DNA from: Paenisporosarcina sp. HGH0030
GTDB taxonomy: Bacteria > Bacillota > Bacilli > Bacillales_A > Planococcaceae
Length of the DNA stretch: 64,000 nt
Direction of reading: 5' to 3'
Assembly (NCBI RefSeq): GCF_000411295.1
Contig: NZ_KE150422.1
Span: 1 to 64,000 of the forward strand
Made by a program: the position numbers and the translations under genes
Shown here: positions 44,598 to 52,345 of the stretch, piece by piece
Layout: each line of letters starts with the position of its first letter
Numbering within the stretch: position 1 is the first letter of the stretch
Notes under the pieces: generated by a model
What the model was told of the DNA's origin: nothing
The model's database searches: none
What the model saw: the letters and a program-made list of their open reading frames with translations, nothing else

Positions 44598-44740
44598 GTT
44601 TTCAACTAACCTGCCCCCTCAGTCTGACTCCAACGACCTCGGTGCTTCACAGACTGTCGCACCCAATGTGGGCAGCACTTATGGGAGAATTCTGCTATGA
44701 CTGCCGCAGCCTCCCCTTTATTCTAAGGAGAATGGAATTG
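44598..44740. repeat. Degenerate repeat R7 and GC-richer non-coding stretch
   Basis: TTCAACTAACCTGCCCC (44601-44617) matches the repeat's left half; the GTTAGTT arm is lost. It is followed to about 44740 by GC-richer sequence with partial inverted repeats (AGTCTG/CAGACT). No gene is credible in 44530-44875. Confidence 0.5.
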
Positions 44741-44792
44741 GTTTCTGTTCTACCTTTCAATTCAATATAATCCTTCTGAAAGCTCAGAGTTT

Positions 44793-44872
44793 TTTAATTT
44801 TCATGGGAGTTCAATAAAAAAAAAGTCTTTACTCCTTATTGAAGTAAAGCACCCGTTAGTTAAAGAAGAAGA
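44793..44872 (-). repeat. Cassette-like repeat R8
   Basis: Right half GTAAAGCACCCGTTAGTTAA and core (minus strand CTTTACT-9-AGTAAAG then T9) are intact; the left half is reduced to GGGAGTTCAATAA. It starts 3 nt from the DUF4825 gene stop. Confidence 0.8.
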
Positions 44873-44875
44873 ATT

Positions 44876-45376
44876 CTACTTTTCAAAGAGTTGATCTACT
44901 TTTTTCTCATCTGCTATTTGCTTTTGTATAAGATTTTTTAATTCTTCTTCACTTGTAAATTCGCTCAATTCTTTGCCGTACCAGTCTTGTAATTCTTCTT
45001 TAGTTATTTTATATTGCTGGTCTTCAAAATTAAAAGTAATCCACTCTGCATTTTCAACCAAAGTAAATAGGAATGTAGCATTGTATATTACCGTTTCTTT
45101 ATATTCCTTTTCTATCATAGATTCTTCAATGTCTTCGTATTTCAAAGTCATTCCATAAGGTTCTACTTTTGTTTCAAGTGAAACTTCCTTGAAATCCTCA
45201 CCGTGTTTCAATTTATTTATAATATTTATTACTGCACTATTATCTCCAATAAAAGAACCATCATATTGAAAAACATTCGCATTTTTATCGCCATTTACAT
45301 TATTATTTGGATTGCATCCATTTAGAAAAAGTAATATTGACAGTGAATATAAAAAATATATTGTCATTTTTTTCAT
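44876..45376 (-). CDS. DUF4825-like lipoprotein
   Basis: The 166-residue protein has a lipoprotein signal ending LNGC and a domain with QYDGSFIGDNSAVINIINKL and ELQDWYGKEL, which matches DUF4825 as I know it. It is an extracytoplasmic protein of unknown role. ATG 45376 has GGGAG at six nt; two more ATG codons are nearby. It is followed by repeat R8. Confidence 0.78.
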   Translation of the reverse strand: MKKMTIYFLYSLSILLFLNGCNPNNNVNGDKNANVFQYDGSFIGDNSAVINIINKLKHGEDFKEVSLETKVEPYGMTLKYEDIEESMIEKEYKETVIYNATFLFTLVENAEWITFNFEDQQYKITKEELQDWYGKELSEFTSEEELKNLIQKQIADEKKVDQLFEK

Positions 45377-45426
45377 TTTCATCTCCCTTTCAACTGCTTA
45401 TTTTAAAATAGAAATTTAAAACCCCT

Positions 45427-45506
45427 ATTAAACTAAACTGCCCCGTTAGTTCAATAAGAAAAAAGAGCTGCATAGCAGCCCAAGAATCTTCAACTAAACT
45501 CGTTAG
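45427..45506 (-). repeat. Cassette-like repeat R9 (alternative terminator stem)
   Basis: Left half AACTAAACTGCCCCGTTAGT is intact. The centre is GAGCTGC-ATA-GCAGCCC, giving on the minus strand a hairpin followed by T6. The right side reads CTTCAACTAAACTCGTTAG. It begins 7 nt from the 26-residue gene stop. Confidence 0.8.
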
Positions 45507-45512
45507 ATACAA

Positions 45513-45593
45513 TTAAGATCCTGTGGAGGACAAGAAATACATCCCAATAAGGATAAACATAATTACCAATATTCCTATTAGTAGACGTTTCAA
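45513..45593 (-). CDS. Tiny membrane peptide (26 aa)
   Basis: The frame encodes Met-Lys-Arg followed by a continuous hydrophobic helix (LLIGILVIMFILIGMYFL) and a SSTGS tail. GGGGG lies seven nt before the TTG start. Short leucine/isoleucine-rich peptides of this type can be regulatory membrane proteins or type I toxins; no antisense RNA is evident. It is flanked by R9 and the sigma operon. Confidence 0.5.
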   Translation of the reverse strand: MKRLLIGILVIMFILIGMYFLSSTGS

Positions 45594-45664
45594 TAAAATT
45601 CCCCCAAACTATTTTACTACCTTACTACTTATAGTTTTATATTCAATAAACTAATCGTTTATTC

Positions 45665-45730
45665 CTTGTTCAACTAAACTGCCCCGTTAGTTCAGCCCAA
45701 TGATCTTTAACTAAAGCCCCCGTAGTTTTA
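45665..45730 (-). repeat. Cassette-like repeat R10, overlapping a gene end
   Basis: TTCAACTAAACTGCCCCGTT and CTTTAACTAAAGCCCCCGTA are present with the central hairpin deleted. On the minus strand it encodes the last residues (AELTGQFS) and stop of the 49-residue gene. Confidence 0.8.
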
Positions 45731-45819
45731 TACAAACCGCCTAGGATGACCATCATGCTAAACTCCACTAGAAAAGCTAATGCTCTCAGTATTAGACCAA
45801 CAGGGTTTTTCGTCTTCAT
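45670..45819 (-). CDS. Small membrane protein (49 aa) ending inside a repeat
   Basis: The protein starts MKTKNPVGLILRALAFLVEF and has one hydrophobic region. About its last 19 residues are encoded by repeat R10, so the original C-terminus may have been replaced. GGAGG lies seven nt before ATG 45819. It follows the anti-sigma gene by 34 nt and may belong to that operon, although unrelated by sequence. Confidence 0.55.
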   Translation of the reverse strand: MKTKNPVGLILRALAFLVEFSMMVILGGLYKTTGALVKDHWAELTGQFS

Positions 45820-45853
45820 TCTATTTCCTCCAATATTATTGACCCATCCATCA

Positions 45854-46906
45854 TTACTCATTTGGATTTGCAGTGACTCCAAGAACAGTAGCTCGAATCA
45901 TAGGCATGTTGTTTAATTTAGCTAAGTCTGAGGCTTCCCCAGTTACAACTGCCCCTATTACATGTATGTTTTTTGCATTTAGAGTTGAAGAATCTCCTTT
46001 CAGCTGCTTATAAATCCGTTCGAATTCTCCATGATATTTTCCATCCTCCAAACTTACACCCATTTCAACATCGCCTAAAAACATTTGTTCACTTAACGAC
46101 GGATTTTCAGGATCTTCTGGCATTTCATCAAAACCATATATTTCTGTAGCTAGTTCAGGTGAAGCTTCAGTTTGGAACTCTCCACCATTAACTGCTTCAA
46201 CTGTATTATCGTTTAATCTTTCTATATCTGTTTTTGAGTAAGTATCCACCCAATACCATTTGAGAGTAATACCTTCAGGCATTAATTCTCTTACTTCTTG
46301 AGGTGAATATTTTTGATCAAATGATAATGCCAATTCTACTAGAGTGTCATCTGCAACATTATTTAGACTTGCTAAGTCATCACTTAGTTTAGGGTACTCT
46401 ACATCCGGATGATAAAATTTCATCATTCTTTGTTTTGTCACCCGATCATAAAATTTCATTTCACCATCGTTTTTATCTTGTATTTGTATGGGTGAATGGT
46501 CTCCTGTTAGCCGGCTTACTCCACCAAAGAGGCTATAAGTAACTACACGATCACTCCAGTTTACCGGGATTCCTTCAATCTCTTTGTATCGATTAAAGGT
46601 TAAAATACCTTCAAACAAGCCATTCCCCTCATTTTGGGCCCCTAATTCCTCAACATTAGGATTCGTTATCCGACTAAACAACTGAATGTCACGCATAGCA
46701 TTTTCCTGACTCCATCTCATTATAGAAAGCCATGTAAAACCTAAAGTCACACTTAGAAAAAATATAACCAAAATAGAGATAACAATGTTCCGAAGGATTG
46801 TTCTTCTTTTAGCCCTTTTAACTAATTTGGAAATGCTGCTAGTCGATTTCCCTTCAAAAAGTTCATTAAGCTCCATTTCCTCTTTACTTTCTTTGTAATC
46901 GGTCAT
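45854..46906 (-). CDS. SigM-type anti-sigma factor (YhdL-like)
   Basis: The 350-residue protein has a cytoplasmic N-terminus, a membrane helix (about residues 38-60, NIVISILVIFFLSVTLGFTW) and an external part with the sigma-factor-regulator pattern (PNVEELGAQ..., TYSLFGGVSRL, YSPQEVRELMPEGITLKWYW). It resembles B. subtilis YhdL, which holds SigM inactive. ATG 46906 is chosen from the GGAGGGAG upstream; it overlaps the sigma gene by 23 bp. Confidence 0.82.
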   Translation of the reverse strand: MTDYKESKEEMELNELFEGKSTSSISKLVKRAKRRTILRNIVISILVIFFLSVTLGFTWLSIMRWSQENAMRDIQLFSRITNPNVEELGAQNEGNGLFEGILTFNRYKEIEGIPVNWSDRVVTYSLFGGVSRLTGDHSPIQIQDKNDGEMKFYDRVTKQRMMKFYHPDVEYPKLSDDLASLNNVADDTLVELALSFDQKYSPQEVRELMPEGITLKWYWVDTYSKTDIERLNDNTVEAVNGGEFQTEASPELATEIYGFDEMPEDPENPSLSEQMFLGDVEMGVSLEDGKYHGEFERIYKQLKGDSSTLNAKNIHVIGAVVTGEASDLAKLNNMPMIRATVLGVTANPNE

Positions 46907-47408
46907 GTTTTTCTTGCTCCCTCCTATATAGTTCTTTAAAGGTCTTTCTTGCACGAAATAGATATGTCTTTAAGGTTCCTGAATTCAAATCCAACATCTC
47001 AGCAATTTCTTCATAACTTAAATCCAGCTCGTATTTTAGCAATATTAACTGTTTATGTAGGGGAGTTAGCTGATCAAGTATGACTTGTATTTCTTTTTTC
47101 GTCTCAGATTGATGAACATATTCTTCTGGCAGATGAGTATCGTCCACAAACTCAAAGTTTTCAAAAGATACAAGTATATGTTTTTGCTGCTTGCGACATA
47201 AATCATAATATAGATTAATCGCTACCCTGAATAACCAGCTAAACGACTTGTTAGGATCGACAGAATCGATGTATAAAATAAATTTATATAAGGCTTCTTG
47301 TAAGATATCTTCAGCATCTCGGGGGTTTGCACCTATTTTAATTAAATACTTGAAAATAATTCCTGATTTTTCTTGTAAGACTACGTACAGTTCTTCTTTC
47401 TGATTCAA
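46884..47408 (-). CDS. ECF sigma factor, SigM-like
   Basis: The 174-residue sigma factor shows region 2 (NPRDAEDILQEALYKFILYI, SWLFRVAINLYYDLCRKQQK) and region 4 (LSYEEIAEMLDLNSGTLKTY). Pairing with a YhdL-like anti-sigma suggests a SigM-type cell-envelope stress system. TTG 47408 has GGAGGGG five nt upstream; 21 in-frame codons before it lack a site. A candidate ECF promoter lies 23 nt upstream. It is the second sigma/anti-sigma pair of the window and lies within the repeat-rich block. Confidence 0.88.
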   Translation of the reverse strand: MNQKEELYVVLQEKSGIIFKYLIKIGANPRDAEDILQEALYKFILYIDSVDPNKSFSWLFRVAINLYYDLCRKQQKHILVSFENFEFVDDTHLPEEYVHQSETKKEIQVILDQLTPLHKQLILLKYELDLSYEEIAEMLDLNSGTLKTYLFRARKTFKELYRREQEKHDRLQRK

Positions 47409-47430
47409 TAACTCCCCTCCTTTCCACTTA

Positions 47431-47459
47431 TAAGACTCCATTGATTTTAAAAAGTTAAC
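47431..47459 (-). promoter_or_regulatory. Candidate ECF promoter of the SigM-like operon
   Basis: On the minus strand GTTAAC (47454-47459), 17 nt and GTCTTA (47431-47436) resemble ECF -35 (AAC) and -10 (GTC) motifs, with a T-run after the -35 as in Bacillus ECF promoters. Confidence 0.45.
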
Positions 47460-47489
47460 ACCCTTTTTCACTTTTTTAAATGGTTCCAG

Positions 47490-47522
47490 AAAAAAGTGTG
47501 ATTCTTATATAGAATCACACTT
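47490..47522 (-). terminator. Perfect hairpin upstream of the SigM-like gene
   Basis: AAGTGTGATTCT-5-AGAATCACACTT with T6 on the minus strand. It would insulate the sigma operon from transcription entering from the right. Confidence 0.8.
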
Positions 47523-47547
47523 CTAAAAATAATTCTTATAATAAATC

Positions 47548-47583
47548 CTTATTCAACTAACCTGCCCCGTTAGTTGAACAAGA
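47548..47583 (-). repeat. Cassette-like repeat R11 (left half, most symmetric copy)
   Basis: TTCAACTAAC-CTGCCCC-GTTAGTTGAA is a perfect 10-bp stem with 7-nt loop. AAGACTTATTGTAGTGTTGA after it is also found after R2 with small changes. Confidence 0.8.
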
Positions 47584-47619
47584 CTTATTGTAGTGTTGAC
47601 CTATTATGTGAAGTGAATA

Positions 47620-47650
47620 AAAAAGACGTCTAGTAGTATAGAACGTCTCT
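47620..47650 (-). terminator. NTF2-like gene terminator
   Basis: AGACG...CGTCT stem followed by T6 on the minus strand, about 10 nt after the stop codon. Confidence 0.7.
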
Positions 47651-47660
47651 CTTTCAAAAA

Positions 47661-48020
47661 TTATTTGGGTAAGGGACTTAAATGCTCGTGAATTAAAAGC
47701 CAGACATCGGATTCTTTGACGAAGACATTTGTGGCCCTTCCATGGCCGCTTGCATATTTATCATTGACAAAGCCTTCATAGAAATAGGTATAAGTACAAG
47801 TTGCTGAGTTACTTCCTGTGAATAGCCAGTGCACCTCTTGTGCTTCGTAGTTTTCATTTTTAACAATTGACCATGCCTTTTCAAAATATGTCTGTATTTC
47901 TTCGTGAGTTGTACAATTTCGATCTGAGAAGAAATAAACAGCATTAGGATGAAGAAATTTTTTAACTTCATCAAATTTATGAGTGTTTGTTGCCTGGATG
48001 TAATTGTGTAATACCTTCAA
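47661..48020 (-). CDS. NTF2-like/SnoaL-like protein
   Basis: The 119-residue protein has the NTF2-like cone pattern: a first helix with YIQATNTHKFDEVKKFLHPN, then AVYFFSDRNCTTHEEIQTYF and a beta-rich end with HGRATNVFVKESDVWLLIHE. Members of the SnoaL/DUF4440 group bind small molecules or act as isomerases; no role can be given. TTG start has AGGAGGG eight nt upstream. It lies between R11 and R12. Confidence 0.82.
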   Translation of the reverse strand: MKVLHNYIQATNTHKFDEVKKFLHPNAVYFFSDRNCTTHEEIQTYFEKAWSIVKNENYEAQEVHWLFTGSNSATCTYTYFYEGFVNDKYASGHGRATNVFVKESDVWLLIHEHLSPLPK

Positions 48021-48110
48021 TTTATACCCTCCTATCGTCTCTTATAAAGAAAATTGTAACAATTTATTAGGAGATTGGAAGTTGTTAATTCACAGTTTGA
48101 CCATACTACG

Positions 48111-48198
48111 CTTCTTCAACTAAACTGCCCAGTAAGTTCAAAAGAAAAAGGGCTGTTTAAACAGCCCGATGATCTTTAACTAAAGCACCCGTTAGTAA
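48111..48198 (-). repeat. Cassette-like repeat R12 (alternative terminator stem)
   Basis: CTTCTTCAACTAAACTGCCC opens the copy. The centre is the perfect palindrome GGGCTGTTTAAACAGCCC with T5 beside it on the minus strand, and TTTAACTAAAGCACCCGTTA closes it. It marks the right edge of the repeat block. Confidence 0.85.
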
Positions 48199-48237
48199 AA
48201 TTTGGGTACAATAAAAGTATGGAAAGGTGATGATATT

Positions 48238-48357
48238 ATGGAAATTAATATTGTGCCTAAATTTATTGATGATGCTGCAAGTCCAGTAGCACAACCAGTT
48301 GGAAGTACTCGATTAACACCCTTAAGATCATTCAATAATAAAACTCAACCTAAATAG
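48238..48357 (+). pseudogene. Truncated gene remnant at the right edge of the accessory block
   Basis: ATG 48238 with AAAGGTGA upstream opens a 39-codon frame starting MEINIVPKFIDDAASPVAQP. This looks like the N-terminus of a larger protein (possibly DUF4393-like) cut short where it meets the thiF 3' end; the two genes overlap tail to tail by 13 bp. The family guess is from memory only. It could also be a genuine small protein. Confidence 0.4.
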
Positions 48358-49364
48358 CGATGATATAAAGTTCTAGCTTCGGCAATGTCTTTTGTTCCGT
48401 GGATTAATACCCGGCCATCCTTAAAAATAACAAGGCGGTGATTACCGATTGAAAAAGAAAGTAAATATGGATTTTGTGAGACCTTTCTTCCTTGTCCCGA
48501 AAGGACGTTAGCCAAACTCTCTAAATTTCTATCCATAGGTTCAGGTGGTCGGATTTGAACCGTATCCCTTCCACATAATGCGACGGTTTTTGTTTGATTT
48601 GAAAAAGCTAAATGCGGATACGTACGGTGTGTACCGCAAGATAAACAACTTTCTTTCTTCATCTTATCTACGCTAATTGCTGCATGATGATTTTTCCATA
48701 AATCAAATGAAACGAGCTTTTTTCTTAAAGCTTGATAATCTTCTACTAAAATTTTTAATGCCTCTGTTGTTTGAAAGGAGACGACCATTTGAACAGCTGG
48801 GCTAATTATTCCGACAGTGTCACAAGTAACCCCCTCCATTGGCACAGTTTGTAACAAACAATGTAAACAAGGGGTTTCCCCTGGTAGGATCGTATATGTA
48901 ATCCCATAGCTTCCAACGCATGCCCCATAAATCCAGGGAATTTGATACTTCTGGGAAATGTCATTAATTATCATCCGAATATCAAAATTATCAGTTGCAT
49001 CCATGATTAAATCCACATCTTTAACAAGCATTACTAGTTCCTCTACAGAGACATCCATTACGTGGGAAATAATATCTACCTCTGAATTTATGTGCGCTAA
49101 ACGTTCTCTCGCTGCAATTGCTTTTGGAATGCGTTGCTTCGCATCATTTTCGGTATACAATTGCTGACGTTGGAGATTACTCCACTCCACATAGTCACGA
49201 TCAACAATCGTCAGCTTGCCAACACCTGCACGCACAAGCACTTCTGCACTTCCCGTTCCAAGTGCACCCGCACCGATTACTAACACATGTTTTTCCCCTA
49301 TTTTTGATTGTCCTTCTACTCCAATTGGAACGAAGAGTTCTTGTCGTGAATACCGTTCACTCAA
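48345..49364 (-). CDS. thiF: Thiazole biosynthesis adenylyltransferase ThiF
   Basis: The 339-residue E1-like enzyme adenylates the C-terminal glycine of ThiS so that it can carry sulfur. The ATP-binding GAGALGTG motif, the RQxLYTEND-type loop and [10 protein letters not shown] are present, as are zinc cysteines CLHC and CLSC. It starts at TTG overlapping the thiG stop by a few bases and is the last gene of the thiamine operon. The C-terminal part after about 250 is less conserved. Confidence 0.93.
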   Translation of the reverse strand: MSERYSRQELFVPIGVEGQSKIGEKHVLVIGAGALGTGSAEVLVRAGVGKLTIVDRDYVEWSNLQRQQLYTENDAKQRIPKAIAARERLAHINSEVDIISHVMDVSVEELVMLVKDVDLIMDATDNFDIRMIINDISQKYQIPWIYGACVGSYGITYTILPGETPCLHCLLQTVPMEGVTCDTVGIISPAVQMVVSFQTTEALKILVEDYQALRKKLVSFDLWKNHHAAISVDKMKKESCLSCGTHRTYPHLAFSNQTKTVALCGRDTVQIRPPEPMDRNLESLANVLSGQGRKVSQNPYLLSFSIGNHRLVIFKDGRVLIHGTKDIAEARTLYHRYLG

Positions 49365-50128
49365 CTCATACTCATTCCTTCCGTAGGGCTACTAGCAGTT
49401 GCATAACGCTTTTTCGGAATCCGTCCTGCTTCAAATCCTAGTCGACCCGCTTCAATCGCAAGTTTCATTGCCTTCGCCATTTTCACTGGGTCATTAGCTC
49501 CTGAAACTGCAGTATTTAGTAACACCCCATCCGCACCTAATTCCATGGCAATGGCTGCGTCAGATGGAGTCCCTATTCCAGCATCGATAATAACTGGTAC
49601 ACTTGCTTGCTCAATAATAAAGCTGAGGTTTAATGGATTAATAATCCCTTGGCCGGAACCAATTGGTGATGCACCTGGCATAATGGCATGACACCCCAAT
49701 TCTTCTAGTCGTTTAGCTAGGAGAACATCGTCAGACGTATATGGTAGGACCGTAAATCCCTCTTTTAACAGTTCCTCTGATGCCTTTAATGTTTCTATTG
49801 GGTCCGGTAATAATGTTTTTTGGCAACCAATTATTTCAACCTTAATCATGTCGCAAAGACCTGAAGCTTTAGCTAATTTAGCAATACGAACCGCTTCTGC
49901 TGCTGTACTTGCACCTGCTGTATTTGGAAGTAATATGTACTTATTAAGGTCTAGCTTTTCTAAAAAATTTGGTTGGCTCGGCTCGAATACATTCATCCTA
50001 CGAACAGAGAACGTTAATATCTCTGTTCCTGACACTTCTACTGCTTCCTTTTGAACATCAAAGTCCGGATATTTCCCTGTACCTAATAGTAATCTTGACA
50101 TGAATTCATATGATCCAATTTTTAACAT
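49361..50128 (-). CDS. thiG: Thiazole synthase
   Basis: The 255-residue TIM-barrel enzyme builds thiazole phosphate from deoxyxylulose phosphate, dehydroglycine and ThiS thiocarboxylate. [13 protein letters not shown], the lysine-bearing [17 protein letters not shown] and [20 protein letters not shown] are present. ATG 50128 aligns with family starts and has AGGAGG nine nt upstream, inside the thiS Gly codons; ATG 50134 is an alternative. Confidence 0.95.
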   Translation of the reverse strand: MLKIGSYEFMSRLLLGTGKYPDFDVQKEAVEVSGTEILTFSVRRMNVFEPSQPNFLEKLDLNKYILLPNTAGASTAAEAVRIAKLAKASGLCDMIKVEIIGCQKTLLPDPIETLKASEELLKEGFTVLPYTSDDVLLAKRLEELGCHAIMPGASPIGSGQGIINPLNLSFIIEQASVPVIIDAGIGTPSDAAIAMELGADGVLLNTAVSGANDPVKMAKAMKLAIEAGRLGFEAGRIPKKRYATASSPTEGMSMS

Positions 50129-50130
50129 CG

Positions 50131-50334
50131 TCATCCGCCTCCTACAAAATGTACTAACTCAACTTTATCCCCATCACATAGTATGGTTTCTTGATGCGAT
50201 CCTTTTTCCAATATCGTGTTATTCCATTCAACGATTACAACCTTCTTTTCTAATTCGAAATGCTGCAACAGGTTAGATATTGTTTCCACTGTATTTGGAA
50301 CTTCTATTTTGTCTCCGTTAATCACTAATTTCAT
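50131..50334 (-). CDS. thiS: Sulfur carrier protein ThiS
   Basis: The 67-residue ubiquitin-like protein ends in the required C-terminal Gly-Gly (VHFVGGG), which is adenylated by ThiF and thiocarboxylated. ATG 50334 follows GGGGTGA. Its end overlaps the thiG start region, so expression is coupled. Confidence 0.93.
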   Translation of the reverse strand: MKLVINGDKIEVPNTVETISNLLQHFELEKKVVIVEWNNTILEKGSHQETILCDGDKVELVHFVGGG

Positions 50335-50349
50335 TCTTTCACCCCACAC

Positions 50350-51474
50350 TTAAACTAATTGCTTTACCAAACGATCTACCCGAAAAGGTGCCAAGTTTAC
50401 CGATGTGGACTTTCCTTCAACCAAGTCGGAGATAATCTCACCAGTTATTGGAGAAAGTAATATTCCATTTCTAAAATGGCCTGTTGCGATGAATAACCCT
50501 TTATAAACAGGATGTTCCCCCAAGTACGGGTATCCGTCAGCGGTTTGTGGTCGAATTCCAGCCCAGGTCTGCTCCAATTCTGCCTCCAAAATGGACGGCA
50601 TCAATTTTTTAGCATTTTCCATCAGAAAGGATATCCCCTCAATCGTAACTTTTGGGTTAAAAGTTCTTGGTTTAACGGTAGCACCAACGATTATTCTTCC
50701 ACCTTTTTTGGGGACGAGGTAGCAACCATGCGAAAATATCGTACTAGTTAGCAATGGACGATGTGTTACGATAGAAAAACATTCACCTTTTACGGGATGG
50801 GTTTCTAACTGTATACCTGTTTTTGAAAGTAACTTCTTACTCCAAGCCCCACCTGCCACTATGACATTTTCACTGGTAAAATCACCTTCACTCGTCACAA
50901 CGCCTGTAACTCTCTCTTTCGTGAACTGAAAGTCATAAACTTCCACGTATTCCTTTATTACCACACCAAGTACTGCTGCAGACTTTAATAACCCTAAAGT
51001 TAACTGGGGAGCTTCTACATGCCCATCTTTATCAAGAAGCATAGCTCCAATAATATCTTGAGATAATGCAGGCTCTTTTTCTCTTACCTCTTCACCTGTA
51101 AGCCAATCAGCTTGATCTCCACTTTGTCTCTGGATTGCAATGAATCTCTTGTATTCCTGTTGTTCCTGTTCATTAATGGCAACCTTTAGCATGCCTTTAT
51201 TTATGAGTTCAATATCTATTCCACTGGTCCCTTTTATTTCATCTGCTAATCTTGTAAACATCGCTCTGCTTTTTCTAGCTAATTGAAAAAGTGGTCCCAC
51301 TCCATCCAATTCTGCTTGAGCGGCCAACATTCCAGCAGCGGCTCCAGATGATTTACTAGCAAGTCGATCTTTTTCTAACAAAAGTACCTTAATCCCTCTT
51401 TTGGCAAGATTATAAGCGATGGCTCCCCCGATAACTCCACCGCCCACCACGATTGCGTCATACTGATATCTCAT
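50350..51474 (-). CDS. thiO: Glycine oxidase ThiO
   Basis: The 374-residue FAD enzyme oxidises glycine to the imine needed by ThiG. The N-terminal dinucleotide motif VVGGGVIGGAIAYNLAKRG is complete, and GIRPQTADGYPYLGEHP with GHFRNGILLSPITGE closes the FAD site. Tandem ATG codons follow GGGGGG; the second (51474) has better spacing. Confidence 0.94.
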   Translation of the reverse strand: MRYQYDAIVVGGGVIGGAIAYNLAKRGIKVLLLEKDRLASKSSGAAAGMLAAQAELDGVGPLFQLARKSRAMFTRLADEIKGTSGIDIELINKGMLKVAINEQEQQEYKRFIAIQRQSGDQADWLTGEEVREKEPALSQDIIGAMLLDKDGHVEAPQLTLGLLKSAAVLGVVIKEYVEVYDFQFTKERVTGVVTSEGDFTSENVIVAGGAWSKKLLSKTGIQLETHPVKGECFSIVTHRPLLTSTIFSHGCYLVPKKGGRIIVGATVKPRTFNPKVTIEGISFLMENAKKLMPSILEAELEQTWAGIRPQTADGYPYLGEHPVYKGLFIATGHFRNGILLSPITGEIISDLVEGKSTSVNLAPFRVDRLVKQLV

Positions 51475-51508
51475 CATATCCCCCCTTTTTCCCTGGAAAA
51501 TTATTAAG

Positions 51509-52120
51509 TCAATTGATAGACGTTAGCTTTTGATAATATTCCTTTGCTGCCTCTAACGGATTATCAGCTTCTAATATTCCTGACATCACAGCAATACCAC
51601 TTGCCCCAGCTTCGATTACTTCCCTAACGTTTAGCGGTTTTATACCGCCTATTGCAAATACGGGAATAGTAACTGAATGAGAGACGGTGGCTAATTGCTC
51701 TAAACCCTTTGAAACTAATCCCGGCTTTGATTGTGTGGGGAAAACATGTCCGAAAATCACATAATCTGCATCTTGTTCTTGTGCAATATGAGCCTCATCA
51801 ATTGAATGAACCGAACAACCAACTCTAAAACTTGGAAACTGTATTTTCACAATATCAGCTGGTATAGAATGATAGGCGAGTTGAACTCCTCCAACCTTTG
51901 ACACATTGGCCACATCTAGTCGATCGTTGATAATTATTTTAGATAATGGGACTTTATTGTCCGTTAATAAACTCACTAATCTATAGATTTCTATGGCTGT
52001 TTTCGACTTCTCTCGAATATGGATGGCATCGATATATGGATGGATCGCCCCAGCTATTTCTGCTAATTGCTCTGGCTTCTGTCTTCCAGTTGATATAACA
52101 TGTAGTTTTGCATGATCCAT
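51509..52120 (-). CDS. tenI: Thiazole tautomerase TenI (ThiE-like)
   Basis: The 203-residue barrel protein resembles ThiE but has the TenI features: HIREKSK near the N-terminus and GHVFPTQSKPG in place of the ThiE phosphate loop. TenI aromatises the thiazole product. The operon order tenA-tenI-thiO supports the assignment over ThiE. Confidence 0.9.
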   Translation of the reverse strand: MDHAKLHVISTGRQKPEQLAEIAGAIHPYIDAIHIREKSKTAIEIYRLVSLLTDNKVPLSKIIINDRLDVANVSKVGGVQLAYHSIPADIVKIQFPSFRVGCSVHSIDEAHIAQEQDADYVIFGHVFPTQSKPGLVSKGLEQLATVSHSVTIPVFAIGGIKPLNVREVIEAGASGIAVMSGILEADNPLEAAKEYYQKLTSIN

Positions 52121-52255
52121 ACTCTTAATCCCCTTTGGAAAAGCCTAAAGTTGATTGCCTTATAAACTAATGTAAATTAAATTAGAAAAACACAGTTTGC
52201 ATCCACAATGGTGCAAGCTACTGACCTCCGAAAACTTCCACTCTCTTATCGGTGT

Positions 52256-52285
52256 AGAAAAACCACACTGGCGCTTAGAGTGGTT
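52256..52285 (-). terminator. Hairpin between tenA and tenI
   Basis: AACCACTC and AGTGTGGTT (minus strand) pair around an 8-nt loop and are followed by TTTTTC. CCACTCTCTTA nearby (52239-52249) repeats part of the riboswitch terminator at 53104. It may attenuate the operon after tenA. Confidence 0.6.
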
Positions 52286-52345
52286 TGTTGTGATATGCAT
52301 AAAACATAACTAACATTTCCTCTTCCCTACGCCAGCTACAATTTA

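Noticed and set aside
41314-48198. True integron attC sites
   Set aside because: Only single copies fit RYYYAAC/GTTRRRY (for example around 47552-47580); most break the R' or R'' consensus and no IntI-type gene is present. I keep only the looser cassette-like description.
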